Assembly (NCBI GenBank): GCA_964551735.1
Contig: CAZKEF010000086.1
Coordinates: forward strand, 1 to 9,523
DNA from: DAOUAT01 sp964551735
GTDB taxonomy: Bacteria; Chloroflexota; Anaerolineae; CG2-30-64-16
Direction of reading: 5' to 3'
Length of the DNA: 9,523 nucleotides
The position numbers and the translations under genes were made by a program. Of the stretch, positions 1 through 6,111 are shown piece after piece. The notes under the pieces are model-generated. The model had not been told where the DNA came from. It saw nothing but the letters and a program-made list of their open reading frames with translations, and searched no databases. How positions within the stretch are numbered: the stretch's first letter is position 1; each line of letters begins with the position of its first letter.

Positions 1-1
1 G

Positions 2-40
2 GACTACATGCGTACGGTACTGGCAACGCTGTTCAAATAA
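2..40 (+). CDS. C-terminal end of an upstream gene (partial)
   Basis: The frame that is open from the window edge reads DYMRTVLATLFK and stops at TAA (38-40). The residue mix looks like a normal protein C-terminus. The other two forward frames run on to stops at about 60 and 78 with less protein-like sequence. Twelve codons are too few to name a family. The 76-base gap to the next start is compatible with the same transcription unit, but nothing here proves it. Confidence 0.4.
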   Translation, partial: DYMRTVLATLFK

Positions 41-101
41 GACGCGATTGCCCTAGGGCTGCTGGGCCCCAGTGTTGACGTCAAAAGCGTGATTGGGTCG
101 C

Positions 102-108
102 AAGGGGG
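102..108 (+). promoter_or_regulatory. Ribosome binding site deciding the zinc-finger protein start
   Basis: The purine run AAGGGGG ends 8 bases before the ATG at 117. The frame could also open at a TTG at 93, but that would place this purine run inside the coding sequence and leave no ribosome binding site ahead of it. The ATG at 117 is therefore preferred. Confidence 0.6.
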
Positions 109-116
109 ATGAAACG

Positions 117-1343
117 ATGGCCGCGATCCTTGAAGGCCGGTGGGACTGCGACGCGTGCGGCAAGAAAGGGATCCGCGGGGGGGAGCGCGTCTGTCCGAGC
201 TGTGCGCGGCCCCGGCCGCAAAACGTCAAGTTCTACCTTCCCCAGGATGCCCCGAAAGTAACCGACGCGGCCGCGCGCCATGAGGCCAAGGCCGGGCCGG
301 ACTGGTATTGCGAGCACTGCGGCGCGGGCAACAGCAGCCTGCGCACATCGTGCAAGCAATGCGGCGCGGCCAGGGGCAGCAGCCCCAGCCACAAAGTCAC
401 GGAATACAGCGTGGAACAGGTGCCGCACAGCGCCGACGAGACGCCGGAACCGGCCCTGGCGGCTGCCACATTCGCACACGAACCCGCAACAGCCGCCCCG
501 CCCCCCGCGACCTTCGCTGACCAGTACACAGGCCCTTACGCCGCGCCGGCGGCGCGATCCACCTGGCAAAAGATCGGCCTGCCCCTTGTGATCATGGGCG
601 CCCTGGCCTTCGTCTGCCTGATCGGGTTTCTCGTGCTGCGCTCACCATACACCGCGGTTGCGGTCACCGGGTTCACATGGGAGCGGAGCATCACCATCGA
701 GCGGCAGCAGACGCAGACCGAGCGAGGCTGGAGCATCCCGCCCGGCGGCCGGATCATCACCGAGACGCAGGCCTTCCACCATAACGAGAGCATCCTGGAT
801 CACTACGAGACCCGGCAGCGCCAGGCCTGCGAGACCGTCCGCGAGGGCACGGAACCCCAGGCGTACCAGGACTGCAAGCAGGTGCAGACCGGCACGGAGC
901 GTTGGGTGTGCGGCTACAAGGATCTGGGCAACGGCACCTTCGAGGAGATCTGGTGCGAGCGGCCGATCTACGAGCGCCAGTGCGCCACAGCCACCCGGCT
1001 GGTCCCGAAATACGTTAAGAAGTGCCACGACGAGCCGTACCAGGCCCCGATCTACCGGCAGGAGCCGCGCTACGCCACCTGGTACACCTACGAGATCGAG
1101 CGGTGGGTTCACAGCCGCACCGCCCAGGCGAAAGGGGAGGATCACGAGGCCCACTGGCCCGCGCTGGATCTGGCAGCCAACGAACGGGAGGCAGGCCGGA
1201 CTGAGTTTTACACCGTTGCCTTCACCGACAAACGCGGCAGGGATTACCCCTACAGGTGCGGGTTCGCGGAGTGGTCGGCCTTCCGGCCGGCGCAGAGCCT
1301 CAAGATAGAAGTGAAGGAGACCGGGATCGCCGTGATGCGATAA
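117..1343 (+). CDS. RanBP2-type zinc-finger membrane protein with Cys-rich outer domain
   Basis: This is a 408-residue protein of unknown function. The N-terminus holds two CxxC...CxxC zinc modules. The first is preceded by Trp (C11, C14, C26, C29). The second follows the RanBP2-type pattern W-x-C-x2-C-x3-N-x6-C-x2-C exactly (C65, C68, C79, C82). A Pro/Ala-rich, probably disordered linker (about 105-145) leads to one transmembrane helix (about 153-175). The C-terminal half (about 180-408) should lie outside the cytoplasm if the zinc modules are inside. It is rich in Tyr and Trp and has seven cysteines (238, 253, 265, 280, 289, 303, 381), which suggests disulfides. I do not recognise a named domain in that half. 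A zinc-based protein or nucleic-acid contact inside coupled to an outer sensor or scaffold domain is inference. Only 17 bases separate it from the next gene, so co-transcription is likely. Confidence 0.85.
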   Translation: MAAILEGRWDCDACGKKGIRGGERVCPSCARPRPQNVKFYLPQDAPKVTDAAARHEAKAGPDWYCEHCGAGNSSLRTSCKQCGAARGSSPSHKVTEYSVEQVPHSADETPEPALAAATFAHEPATAAPPPATFADQYTGPYAAPAARSTWQKIGLPLVIMGALAFVCLIGFLVLRSPYTAVAVTGFTWERSITIERQQTQTERGWSIPPGGRIITETQAFHHNESILDHYETRQRQACETVREGTEPQAYQDCKQVQTGTERWVCGYKDLGNGTFEEIWCERPIYERQCATATRLVPKYVKKCHDEPYQAPIYRQEPRYATWYTYEIERWVHSRTAQAKGEDHEAHWPALDLAANEREAGRTEFYTVAFTDKRGRDYPYRCGFAEWSAFRPAQSLKIEVKETGIAVMR

Positions 1344-1360
1344 GTTGTTTTGGAGCCCAC

Positions 1361-2326
1361 ATGACACACACTCCCCGCCTGGCATCTATTGACTGCTTCC
1401 GCGGTTTCGCCGTGATGATGATGGCGCTGGGCAGCCACCTGTTTCTGGTCGAGGCGTGGCCGGACTGGCTGCGGCACGCGCCGGATGGCAAGCTGACCCT
1501 GGCCGACCTGGGCGCGCCGTGGTTCATCTTCGCCATCGGGCTGACCTACGGCGCGTCGCTGCGACGGCGCTGGGCGCGGGATGGCCCTGCCATAACGGCG
1601 TGGCACTTCCTGCGCCGCTGCCTCAGCCTCTTCGCCATCGGTTTCGGGATGGCATTCGTTCAGATTGCGTTGGGCCGTAACGAGGGCGGCGTGTACTGGG
1701 GCGTGCTGCAGGCGATCGCCGTCGCCCTGGTGCTGACGCTGCCGACCTTGCTGCTGCCGCCAGCCCCGCGCGCATTGGTGGGGCTGGCGCTGCTGGGCGG
1801 CTACCAGGCCCTGATGACCCGCTACTGGCTGGCGGCCGTGTTGGCCGCACCCCATGGTGGCCCGGCCGGCAGCCTGGGCTGGACCAGCCTGCTGATCCTG
1901 TGCACCGTCTGCGCCGACCTCTACCTGGACCCGAAACGCCGCGAGGTGGTCTTCCCTGCGGCGGGCGCCCTGGCCCTTACGGCAGGGCTCGCGCTTTCAG
2001 CCATGGCACCGATCAGCAAGCTGCGCATCTCGGCCTCCTACGTGCTCGTGAGCCTGGGCGCGGCCGTGCTGCTTTTTTGGGTCTTTCATCTGATGACCGA
2101 GCGCCTGCGCTGGCGGCTCGATGGGTTTGCAACCTGGGGCAAGAATCCATTGGTGCTCTATTTGCTGCACTATGTTTTCGTCGGCCTGCTCGTGTTGCCA
2201 CCGATGCCGTGGTGGCACGCCCAGGCGCCTTACTGGCTGGTCGCCGTGCAGTCCTTTGCACTGATCGGCGCACTAACCGCTGTCGCCCGCGCGCTGGAGC
2301 GCCGCGGCTGGATTATTTCGCTATAG
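1361..2326 (+). CDS. HGSNAT/DUF5009-type transmembrane acetyltransferase
   Basis: This is a 321-residue polytopic membrane protein. It resembles heparan-alpha-glucosaminide N-acetyltransferase and the bacterial DUF1624/DUF5009/NagX group. That family moves an acetyl group from cytoplasmic acetyl-CoA to an amino sugar on the far side of the membrane. The opening RLASIDCFRGFAVMMM matches the family start R-x-x-S-x-D-x-F-R-G. The segment from H39 through LTLADL and PWFIFAIG (about 39-60) lines up with the human enzyme around its catalytic histidine (recalled as His269), so H39 is the probable active residue. WGVLQ (113-117), PISK...SYVLVSLG (217-233) and WGKNPLVLYLLH (259-270) are further family landmarks. 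The sequence is nearly all hydrophobic helices, probably nine or ten. It is somewhat shorter than family members of 350-400 residues. The start at 1361 has TGGAG five bases upstream. The acceptor sugar is unknown; the nearby CE4 deacetylase suggests a glycan of the envelope. Confidence 0.85.
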   Translation: MTHTPRLASIDCFRGFAVMMMALGSHLFLVEAWPDWLRHAPDGKLTLADLGAPWFIFAIGLTYGASLRRRWARDGPAITAWHFLRRCLSLFAIGFGMAFVQIALGRNEGGVYWGVLQAIAVALVLTLPTLLLPPAPRALVGLALLGGYQALMTRYWLAAVLAAPHGGPAGSLGWTSLLILCTVCADLYLDPKRREVVFPAAGALALTAGLALSAMAPISKLRISASYVLVSLGAAVLLFWVFHLMTERLRWRLDGFATWGKNPLVLYLLHYVFVGLLVLPPMPWWHAQAPYWLVAVQSFALIGALTAVARALERRGWIISL

Positions 2327-2329
2327 GAT

Positions 2330-2335
2330 AGGAGG
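2330..2335 (+). promoter_or_regulatory. Strong Shine-Dalgarno AGGAGG
   Basis: A perfect AGGAGG lies six bases before the ATG at 2342 and four bases after the acetyltransferase stop. It fixes the start of the five-helix membrane protein. Confidence 0.7.
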
Positions 2336-2341
2336 ACAAAG

Positions 2342-2917
2342 ATGGGCGCATCGGATTGGACACTGCGCATTTTGCCGCGCGACCTCAACGGCATCATGAT
2401 GTGGACCATATCGTTTTCAATGCTCTTCCTGCTGTTGCGGCGCTACGACACGGCCAAACGGCTTAAGGTTTCATTTTGGGCCAAAGACGCGTTCGTGGAG
2501 ACCTTCTTCCACCTCTTCATCTGGCTCCTGACCGTCGTCACGTTCGTGTACTACGTCTTCTTCGGGGGCGACATCGTCGTCGTGCGCACCGCCCAGGAAT
2601 TGCCGCCGATGCCGTCCACCTTCTACTCCATCATCCTGTCAGTGGTGGCGTTCGGCGTCTTTCTGGTCACGATCCTGCGCTACACCGGCCGCAAGGAGCG
2701 GAAGTACCCACCGCCCAGGGCCTTCCTGATCGCCTTCGGCATCCTGGCCCTGTTCCTGGCCCTGCGCTACGCCATCCTGCTGCTGGCGCCGCCGTGGGGC
2801 GAGCCGCTGCGCAGCATCGTCAACCTGACCATTGACACCTCGGTGTTCGGCCTGCTCTTCGCGTATATCTTCGCAGGAGCCATCCTCTACATGATCAGCG
2901 CGCTGAGGGCAGAATGA
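2342..2917 (+). CDS. Five-helix membrane protein of unknown function
   Basis: This is a 191-residue integral membrane protein. Helices are visible at about 17-33, 55-75, 94-113, 127-149 and 164-187. A basic loop around 115-125 (GRKERKYPPP) probably faces the cytoplasm. I recognise no catalytic motif or named family. It sits between the acetyltransferase (15 bases upstream) and the polysaccharide deacetylase. It overlaps the latter by four bases in an ATGA junction (2914-2917), so translation of the two is probably coupled. A role as a membrane partner of one of those enzymes, or as a lipid or glycan carrier component, is inference only. Confidence 0.8.
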   Translation: MGASDWTLRILPRDLNGIMMWTISFSMLFLLLRRYDTAKRLKVSFWAKDAFVETFFHLFIWLLTVVTFVYYVFFGGDIVVVRTAQELPPMPSTFYSIILSVVAFGVFLVTILRYTGRKERKYPPPRAFLIAFGILALFLALRYAILLLAPPWGEPLRSIVNLTIDTSVFGLLFAYIFAGAILYMISALRAE

Positions 2918-3690
2918 AGCGACGAACGATCCTCATCATCCTGGCGCTTGTCATCATCGCTGTGCTGCAAGTCATGTTCCAGTTCGGCTGGCTTGGCACG
3001 CCCCCGCCGGGCGGCACGTTCGGGGATGGAGCCACCTATGTCAGCCTGCGCTTCGACGACGGCTGGAAGTCGCAGCTCAACGCGGCCCGGCTGCTGGCCC
3101 AATACGAAATTCCTGGCTCGATCTACATCATCAGTGACGCCATGGGTACGCCGGGTTACATGACCTGGGACGATGTGCAGACCGTCAGCAAGGTGATGGA
3201 GATCGGCGGGCATACGCGTTCCCATTCCGACCTGCGCAACCTGGCCTCCCGGCAGGCCTACAAGGCAGAGATCGCGGCGGATTACCGCGCGCTGACCGAC
3301 CGCGGCTTCAGGGTCACGACCTTCGTCTATCCCTTCGGCAATTACAGCCCAACGGCGATTGAGATCATCAAGCAGTACTATGCGTGCGCATCCACCCAGG
3401 ACATCGGGTCCAACACCGACCAAACCGACCCCTACCTGCTCAAGGATTTTACTGTCCGGTCGAGCAACACCCTGGACGATGTCAGGCGGATGATCGCGCC
3501 GGCCGCGTGGACTACCCTTACGTTTCACGATGTCGGTGAGCCGGCGGAAGGCGCGAACCCGGCCGAACGCGGCAACGCGGTCACCGAAGTGTTTTTCGAG
3601 CAGATCTTGCAGTGGCTGAAGGCGAACGACATCAAGGTCATCACGGTGGCCGAGGGGTGCCAGATGCTCAGAACAGCGCAAGGAAAATGA
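2914..3690 (+). CDS. Membrane-anchored CE4 (NodB-type) polysaccharide deacetylase
   Basis: This is a 258-residue carbohydrate esterase family 4 enzyme, a metal-dependent hydrolase that removes N- or O-acetyl groups from glycans such as peptidoglycan, chitin or capsule. A basic N-terminus and hydrophobic stretch (about 5-26) form a signal anchor, so the catalytic domain should be extracytoplasmic. All the main motifs are visible. Motif 1 is RFDDG (46-50), with catalytic base D48 and metal ligand D49. Motif 2 is HTRSH (100-104), giving the two His ligands H100 and H104. Motif 3 is YPFG (139-142). The late motif TFHD (203-206) has catalytic H205. It therefore looks active. The length is compact but normal for a single NodB domain. 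The start overlaps the stop of the previous gene (ATGA). The natural substrate cannot be read from sequence. Confidence 0.92.
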   Translation: MKRRTILIILALVIIAVLQVMFQFGWLGTPPPGGTFGDGATYVSLRFDDGWKSQLNAARLLAQYEIPGSIYIISDAMGTPGYMTWDDVQTVSKVMEIGGHTRSHSDLRNLASRQAYKAEIAADYRALTDRGFRVTTFVYPFGNYSPTAIEIIKQYYACASTQDIGSNTDQTDPYLLKDFTVRSSNTLDDVRRMIAPAAWTTLTFHDVGEPAEGANPAERGNAVTEVFFEQILQWLKANDIKVITVAEGCQMLRTAQGK

Positions 3691-3691
3691 C

Positions 3692-3698
3692 AGAGAGG
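3692..3698 (+). promoter_or_regulatory. Ribosome binding site deciding the first hydrolase start
   Basis: AGAGAGG lies six bases before the ATG at 3705. Two in-frame ATGs lie upstream: 3687, which overlaps the previous stop, and 3699. Only 3705 has both good spacing and an N-terminus (MKRKTRK plus hydrophobic helix) matching the paralogue that begins at 5059. Confidence 0.55.
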
Positions 3699-3704
3699 AT
3701 GCCC

Positions 3705-5021
3705 ATGAAACGCAAGACTCGCAAGATCGTGATCGGCATCGCCGTCTTCCTGGTGGTGGCCTACTTCGGCATCGGCTTAACCGCCTACCTGATCATCGGC
3801 AACGTCCAGGGATCTTGCGGCCAACATGTGGTCAACCGGCCGGACAAGATCGTGTTCACCGATGGCTGGCCGCCGATAGACCTGGAACGCTACGCGATCG
3901 CGTCTTACGAAGCGGTGCGCCTCCCCAGCCGGCAGCCCGGCATCAGCATCGCCGGCTGGTGGGCCGAGGCCAACCCGGCCGCGCCGGCCGTGATCCTGGT
4001 GCATGGGCTGGGCGGCTGTAAAAACAGCATTGACGTCCTGGTGCCCGCCGGGATGCTGTGGCGCAACGGCTTCAACGTGCTGCTAATAGATGTGCGCGAC
4101 GTGGGTGACTCCGATCCCGAGGATGGCTGGTCGTCGGTGGGCAACGAGGAATCGTTGGATGTGTTGGGCGCATGGGACTGGCTGGTGACGACCAAGGGCT
4201 ACGCGCCGGAGCGGATCGGCCTCTTTGGCGTCTCCCTGGGCGGGGCCACCTCACTCTACGCCTTCCAGGACGAGCCGCGCATCGCGGCGTTGTTCCTGGA
4301 GGGCACATTCGCCAGCCTGTTGGCGGTCGTCGCCGACCAGATGACCGGCTACGGTCTGCCCGGCTTCATGGCGCAGCCCGCGGCCGCCGTCTTCCGGCTG
4401 GTCAGCAAGGAAAACATCATGGCGCACACCCCGATCGCCGCCATCCGCTCGGCTGGCGACCGGCCCGTGTACATCGTCCATAGCCGCGGCGACCGCCGCA
4501 TCAGCGTCAGCCAGGCCCACGAGCTGGCCGCGGCCGCGCTCGATGCGAGGGTGGAGGTGAAAGCCTGGTTCCCGGAACGCAGCGAGCATTTGCAGACGCC
4601 GGCGCTGTATCCGGAGGAGTTCGAGCGGCGGTTGGCGGGGTTCTTTCGAGAGGTGTTAAGATCCAGCCAACCCTCGATTTCGGCCAGCGAGATGCAGTGG
4701 GAAACCACCGGCGGTGGCCAGATCTCCTTCAGTATCACTCGAAACGGCCAAGCATACGATGTACAGGTCGCCTCCTACCAGTTCAAGGCGCGGGAGGATC
4801 GCTTCACTATTACGGCAGAATCAGGCCCGGCTTACGAATTCATTTCGTCACTGCTGCAATTCCAGGGAAATCTGGTCTCACACACCACAAATGAGCCGAG
4901 AGGTTCATGGACCACGTTACGGTTCAGCGATGGTGAGTATTCCAGTATCTATGAGGATGTGATTGTTGGGTACAACCTGAAAACCATCTACGATTATGTT
5001 GTTGCGCAAATTGCACCCTGA
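3705..5021 (+). CDS. Membrane-anchored alpha/beta hydrolase with extra C-terminal domain
   Basis: This is a 438-residue serine hydrolase. A basic start and hydrophobic helix (about 8-31) form a signal anchor, which should place the enzyme outside the cytoplasm. The hydrolase domain (about 65-318) has the oxyanion segment HGLGG (100-104), the nucleophile elbow GVSLGG (175-180, S177), an acid candidate D263 in HSRGD, and H295 in SEHLQTP, so the Ser-Asp-His triad is complete. The general layout resembles small anchored hydrolases such as the YqkD group; the substrate is unknown. Residues about 320-438 form an extension absent from the paralogue downstream. It matches no domain I recognise. Its coding DNA is much poorer in G+C: three 60-base lines from 4801 to 4980 contain 29, 31 and 27 G+C. 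The gene begins 14 bases after the deacetylase stop. A start at 3687 (444 residues, ATGA overlap) remains possible. Confidence 0.88.
   Translation: MKRKTRKIVIGIAVFLVVAYFGIGLTAYLIIGNVQGSCGQHVVNRPDKIVFTDGWPPIDLERYAIASYEAVRLPSRQPGISIAGWWAEANPAAPAVILVHGLGGCKNSIDVLVPAGMLWRNGFNVLLIDVRDVGDSDPEDGWSSVGNEESLDVLGAWDWLVTTKGYAPERIGLFGVSLGGATSLYAFQDEPRIAALFLEGTFASLLAVVADQMTGYGLPGFMAQPAAAVFRLVSKENIMAHTPIAAIRSAGDRPVYIVHSRGDRRISVSQAHELAAAALDARVEVKAWFPERSEHLQTPALYPEEFERRLAGFFREVLRSSQPSISASEMQWETTGGGQISFSITRNGQAYDVQVASYQFKAREDRFTITAESGPAYEFISSLLQFQGNLVSHTTNEPRGSWTTLRFSDGEYSSIYEDVIVGYNLKTIYDYVVAQIAP
4665..5018 (+). other. Low-GC C-terminal domain segment of the first hydrolase
   Basis: This part of the first hydrolase gene codes about 118 residues past the end of the hydrolase fold. 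It begins near the point where the paralogue ends (FFREVLRSS here, FFRENLVR then stop in the paralogue). By hand count its G+C is about 48 per cent over 4801-4980, against 75 per cent in a 60-base line (5881-5940) of the paralogue. The predicted chain alternates short beta-like segments (QISFSITRNG, RFTITAESG, WTTLRFSDG) and ends in a helix-like stretch, which suggests a small beta-rich domain. Foreign origin followed by fusion is inference. Confidence 0.6.
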
Positions 5022-5046
5022 AACTCCTGCATACTGACCAGCTCTT

Positions 5047-5054
5047 GGGAGGAG
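5047..5054 (+). promoter_or_regulatory. Strong Shine-Dalgarno GGGAGGAG before the second hydrolase
   Basis: The GGGAGGAG run lies four bases before the ATG at 5059. It lies within a 37-base gap, so translation of the second copy need not depend on the first. Confidence 0.65.
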
Positions 5055-5058
5055 CATC

Positions 5059-6042
5059 ATGAAAAAACGCACCAAAATCCTGCTCAGCATCGCCATCGCA
5101 CTCGTCGTCCTGCTCGTCGTCGCGTACTTCGGCATCGGCTACGTGCTCTTCGACAAGCTCAGCGACGTCAAGGGCTCATGCGACGAGAACATGGCCAATC
5201 ACCCCGACGACTTCGTGCTGCACCCCATCTGGCCGGCCGGCTTCGACGTCACGCCGTACCACATGTCGCCGTACGAAACGGTGAAGTTCCCCAGCCGCGA
5301 CCCGGGTGTCCAGGTTGATAGCTGGTGGATCCCGGCCAGGCCGGCCGATGCATCCGCGCCGGTCGTCATCCTGGTGGGCGGGATGGGCGGCTGCAAGAAC
5401 TCCATCCCCGTGCTCGTCCCGGCAGGGATGCTGTGGCGCAACGGCTTCAACGTGCTCTTGATTGACGTGCGCGACACCGGCGACTCCACCCTCCTGGATG
5501 GTCGCACCACCATCGGTAACGAGGAGTATCGCGATGTCCTCGGCGCCTGGGACTGGCTGGTCAACGAGAAGGGCTTCGCGCCGGGCAAGATCGGCGTCTT
5601 TGCCAACTCGTTAGGGGGCGCGGCCGCCAACTACGCGTTCGCCGAGGAGCCGCGCATCGCCGCGCTGTTCCTGCAGGCCACCTTCGGCGATTTACAACAG
5701 ATCATCCAGGCCGAGCTGAAGCGCAACGGCTATCCTACGATCCTGGCCCCGGCCGGGCTGATCATGGGCAGCATCGTCACCGGCGAGAACCTGTTCGTCC
5801 GCAGCCCGGTGGAGACGATCACCAAAGCCGCGGGCCGGCCGGTGTACATCGTACACACGCGGGCCGACTCCCGCATCGCGGTCAACCAGAGCGAGCAGTT
5901 GGCGGCCGCCGCCCAGGCCACCGGCGCGAAGGTCACCGCCTGGTTCCCGGAGAACGGCGAGCACGTGCAGACGCCGGCCGCGTATCCGGGGGAGTTTGAG
6001 CAGCGGCTGGTGGGGTTCTTCCGGGAAAACCTGGTGCGGTAA
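5059..6042 (+). CDS. Membrane-anchored alpha/beta hydrolase, tandem paralogue with altered active site
   Basis: This 327-residue protein is related to the one upstream along its whole length. About half the residues agree by eye, including PAGMLWRNGFNVLLIDVRD and DVLGAWDWLV. A 32-base stretch beginning at the GGGATGCTG in both copies (about 4050 and 5426) is identical, which points to gene duplication. A basic start and hydrophobic helix (about 7-30) form the anchor. Triad candidates are S184 (NSLGG), D270 (HTRAD) and H302 (GEHVQTP). Two usually conserved features have changed. The HG of the oxyanion segment is GG (G107), and the elbow reads A-N-S-L-G, so the first Gly of GxSxG is Ala. Activity may therefore differ or be reduced, but the triad itself is intact. 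The substrate is unknown. Confidence 0.88.
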   Translation: MKKRTKILLSIAIALVVLLVVAYFGIGYVLFDKLSDVKGSCDENMANHPDDFVLHPIWPAGFDVTPYHMSPYETVKFPSRDPGVQVDSWWIPARPADASAPVVILVGGMGGCKNSIPVLVPAGMLWRNGFNVLLIDVRDTGDSTLLDGRTTIGNEEYRDVLGAWDWLVNEKGFAPGKIGVFANSLGGAAANYAFAEEPRIAALFLQATFGDLQQIIQAELKRNGYPTILAPAGLIMGSIVTGENLFVRSPVETITKAAGRPVYIVHTRADSRIAVNQSEQLAAAAQATGAKVTAWFPENGEHVQTPAAYPGEFEQRLVGFFRENLVR

Positions 6043-6086
6043 GGGCGAGGTGACCTCGCCCCTACGCGCCCCTACCTCACCCCTAC
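6043..6086. repeat. Palindrome followed by three CCCCTAC units
   Basis: Directly after the hydrolase stop, GGGCGAGGT and ACCTCGCCC form perfect 9-base arms around a single G (6043-6061). The motif CCCCTAC then occurs three times, within GCCCCTAC at 6058-6065, GCCCCTAC at 6068-6075 and ACCCCTAC at 6079-6086, spaced 10 and 11 bases apart. The GCCCCTAC end is shared with the element at 7538-7592. It looks like a dispersed intergenic repeat rather than a terminator, since no T run follows. Confidence 0.7.
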
Positions 6087-6111
6087 CTGCACATCCGAAT
6101 GGGAGCCTGCC

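Noticed and set aside
75..103. TTGACG at 75-80 as a -35 promoter box
   Set aside because: The position about 17 bases downstream reads TCGCAA, not a -10 box. One six-base match is not enough to call a promoter.
1256..1360. Start at 1256 for the acetyltransferase
   Set aside because: This would overlap the conserved end of the zinc-finger gene and add an Arg/Asp-rich leader. The family's N-terminal motif begins right after the ATG at 1361, which has its own ribosome site.
642..1385. Long minus-strand open frame opposite the zinc-finger gene
   Set aside because: It has no convincing family motif or ribosome site and mirrors a well-supported plus-strand gene. High G+C commonly leaves such antisense frames open. 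The same applies to 2887-3681 and 5692-6447 on the minus strand.
3612..3704. Earlier start for the first hydrolase
   Set aside because: The frame is open from 3612, but that region encodes the end of the deacetylase in another frame. The paralogue's N-terminus and the AGAGAGG site support 3705.
3705..6042. Calling either hydrolase LuxD
   Set aside because: LuxD is a soluble enzyme of about 300 residues. Both proteins here have N-terminal membrane anchors and no LuxD-specific motif that I can see. Gene order alone does not justify the name.
6043..6061. Palindrome after the second hydrolase as a rho-independent terminator
   Set aside because: The stem is strong but the loop is a single base and CCTACGCGCC follows rather than a T run. 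The next gene continues on the same strand.
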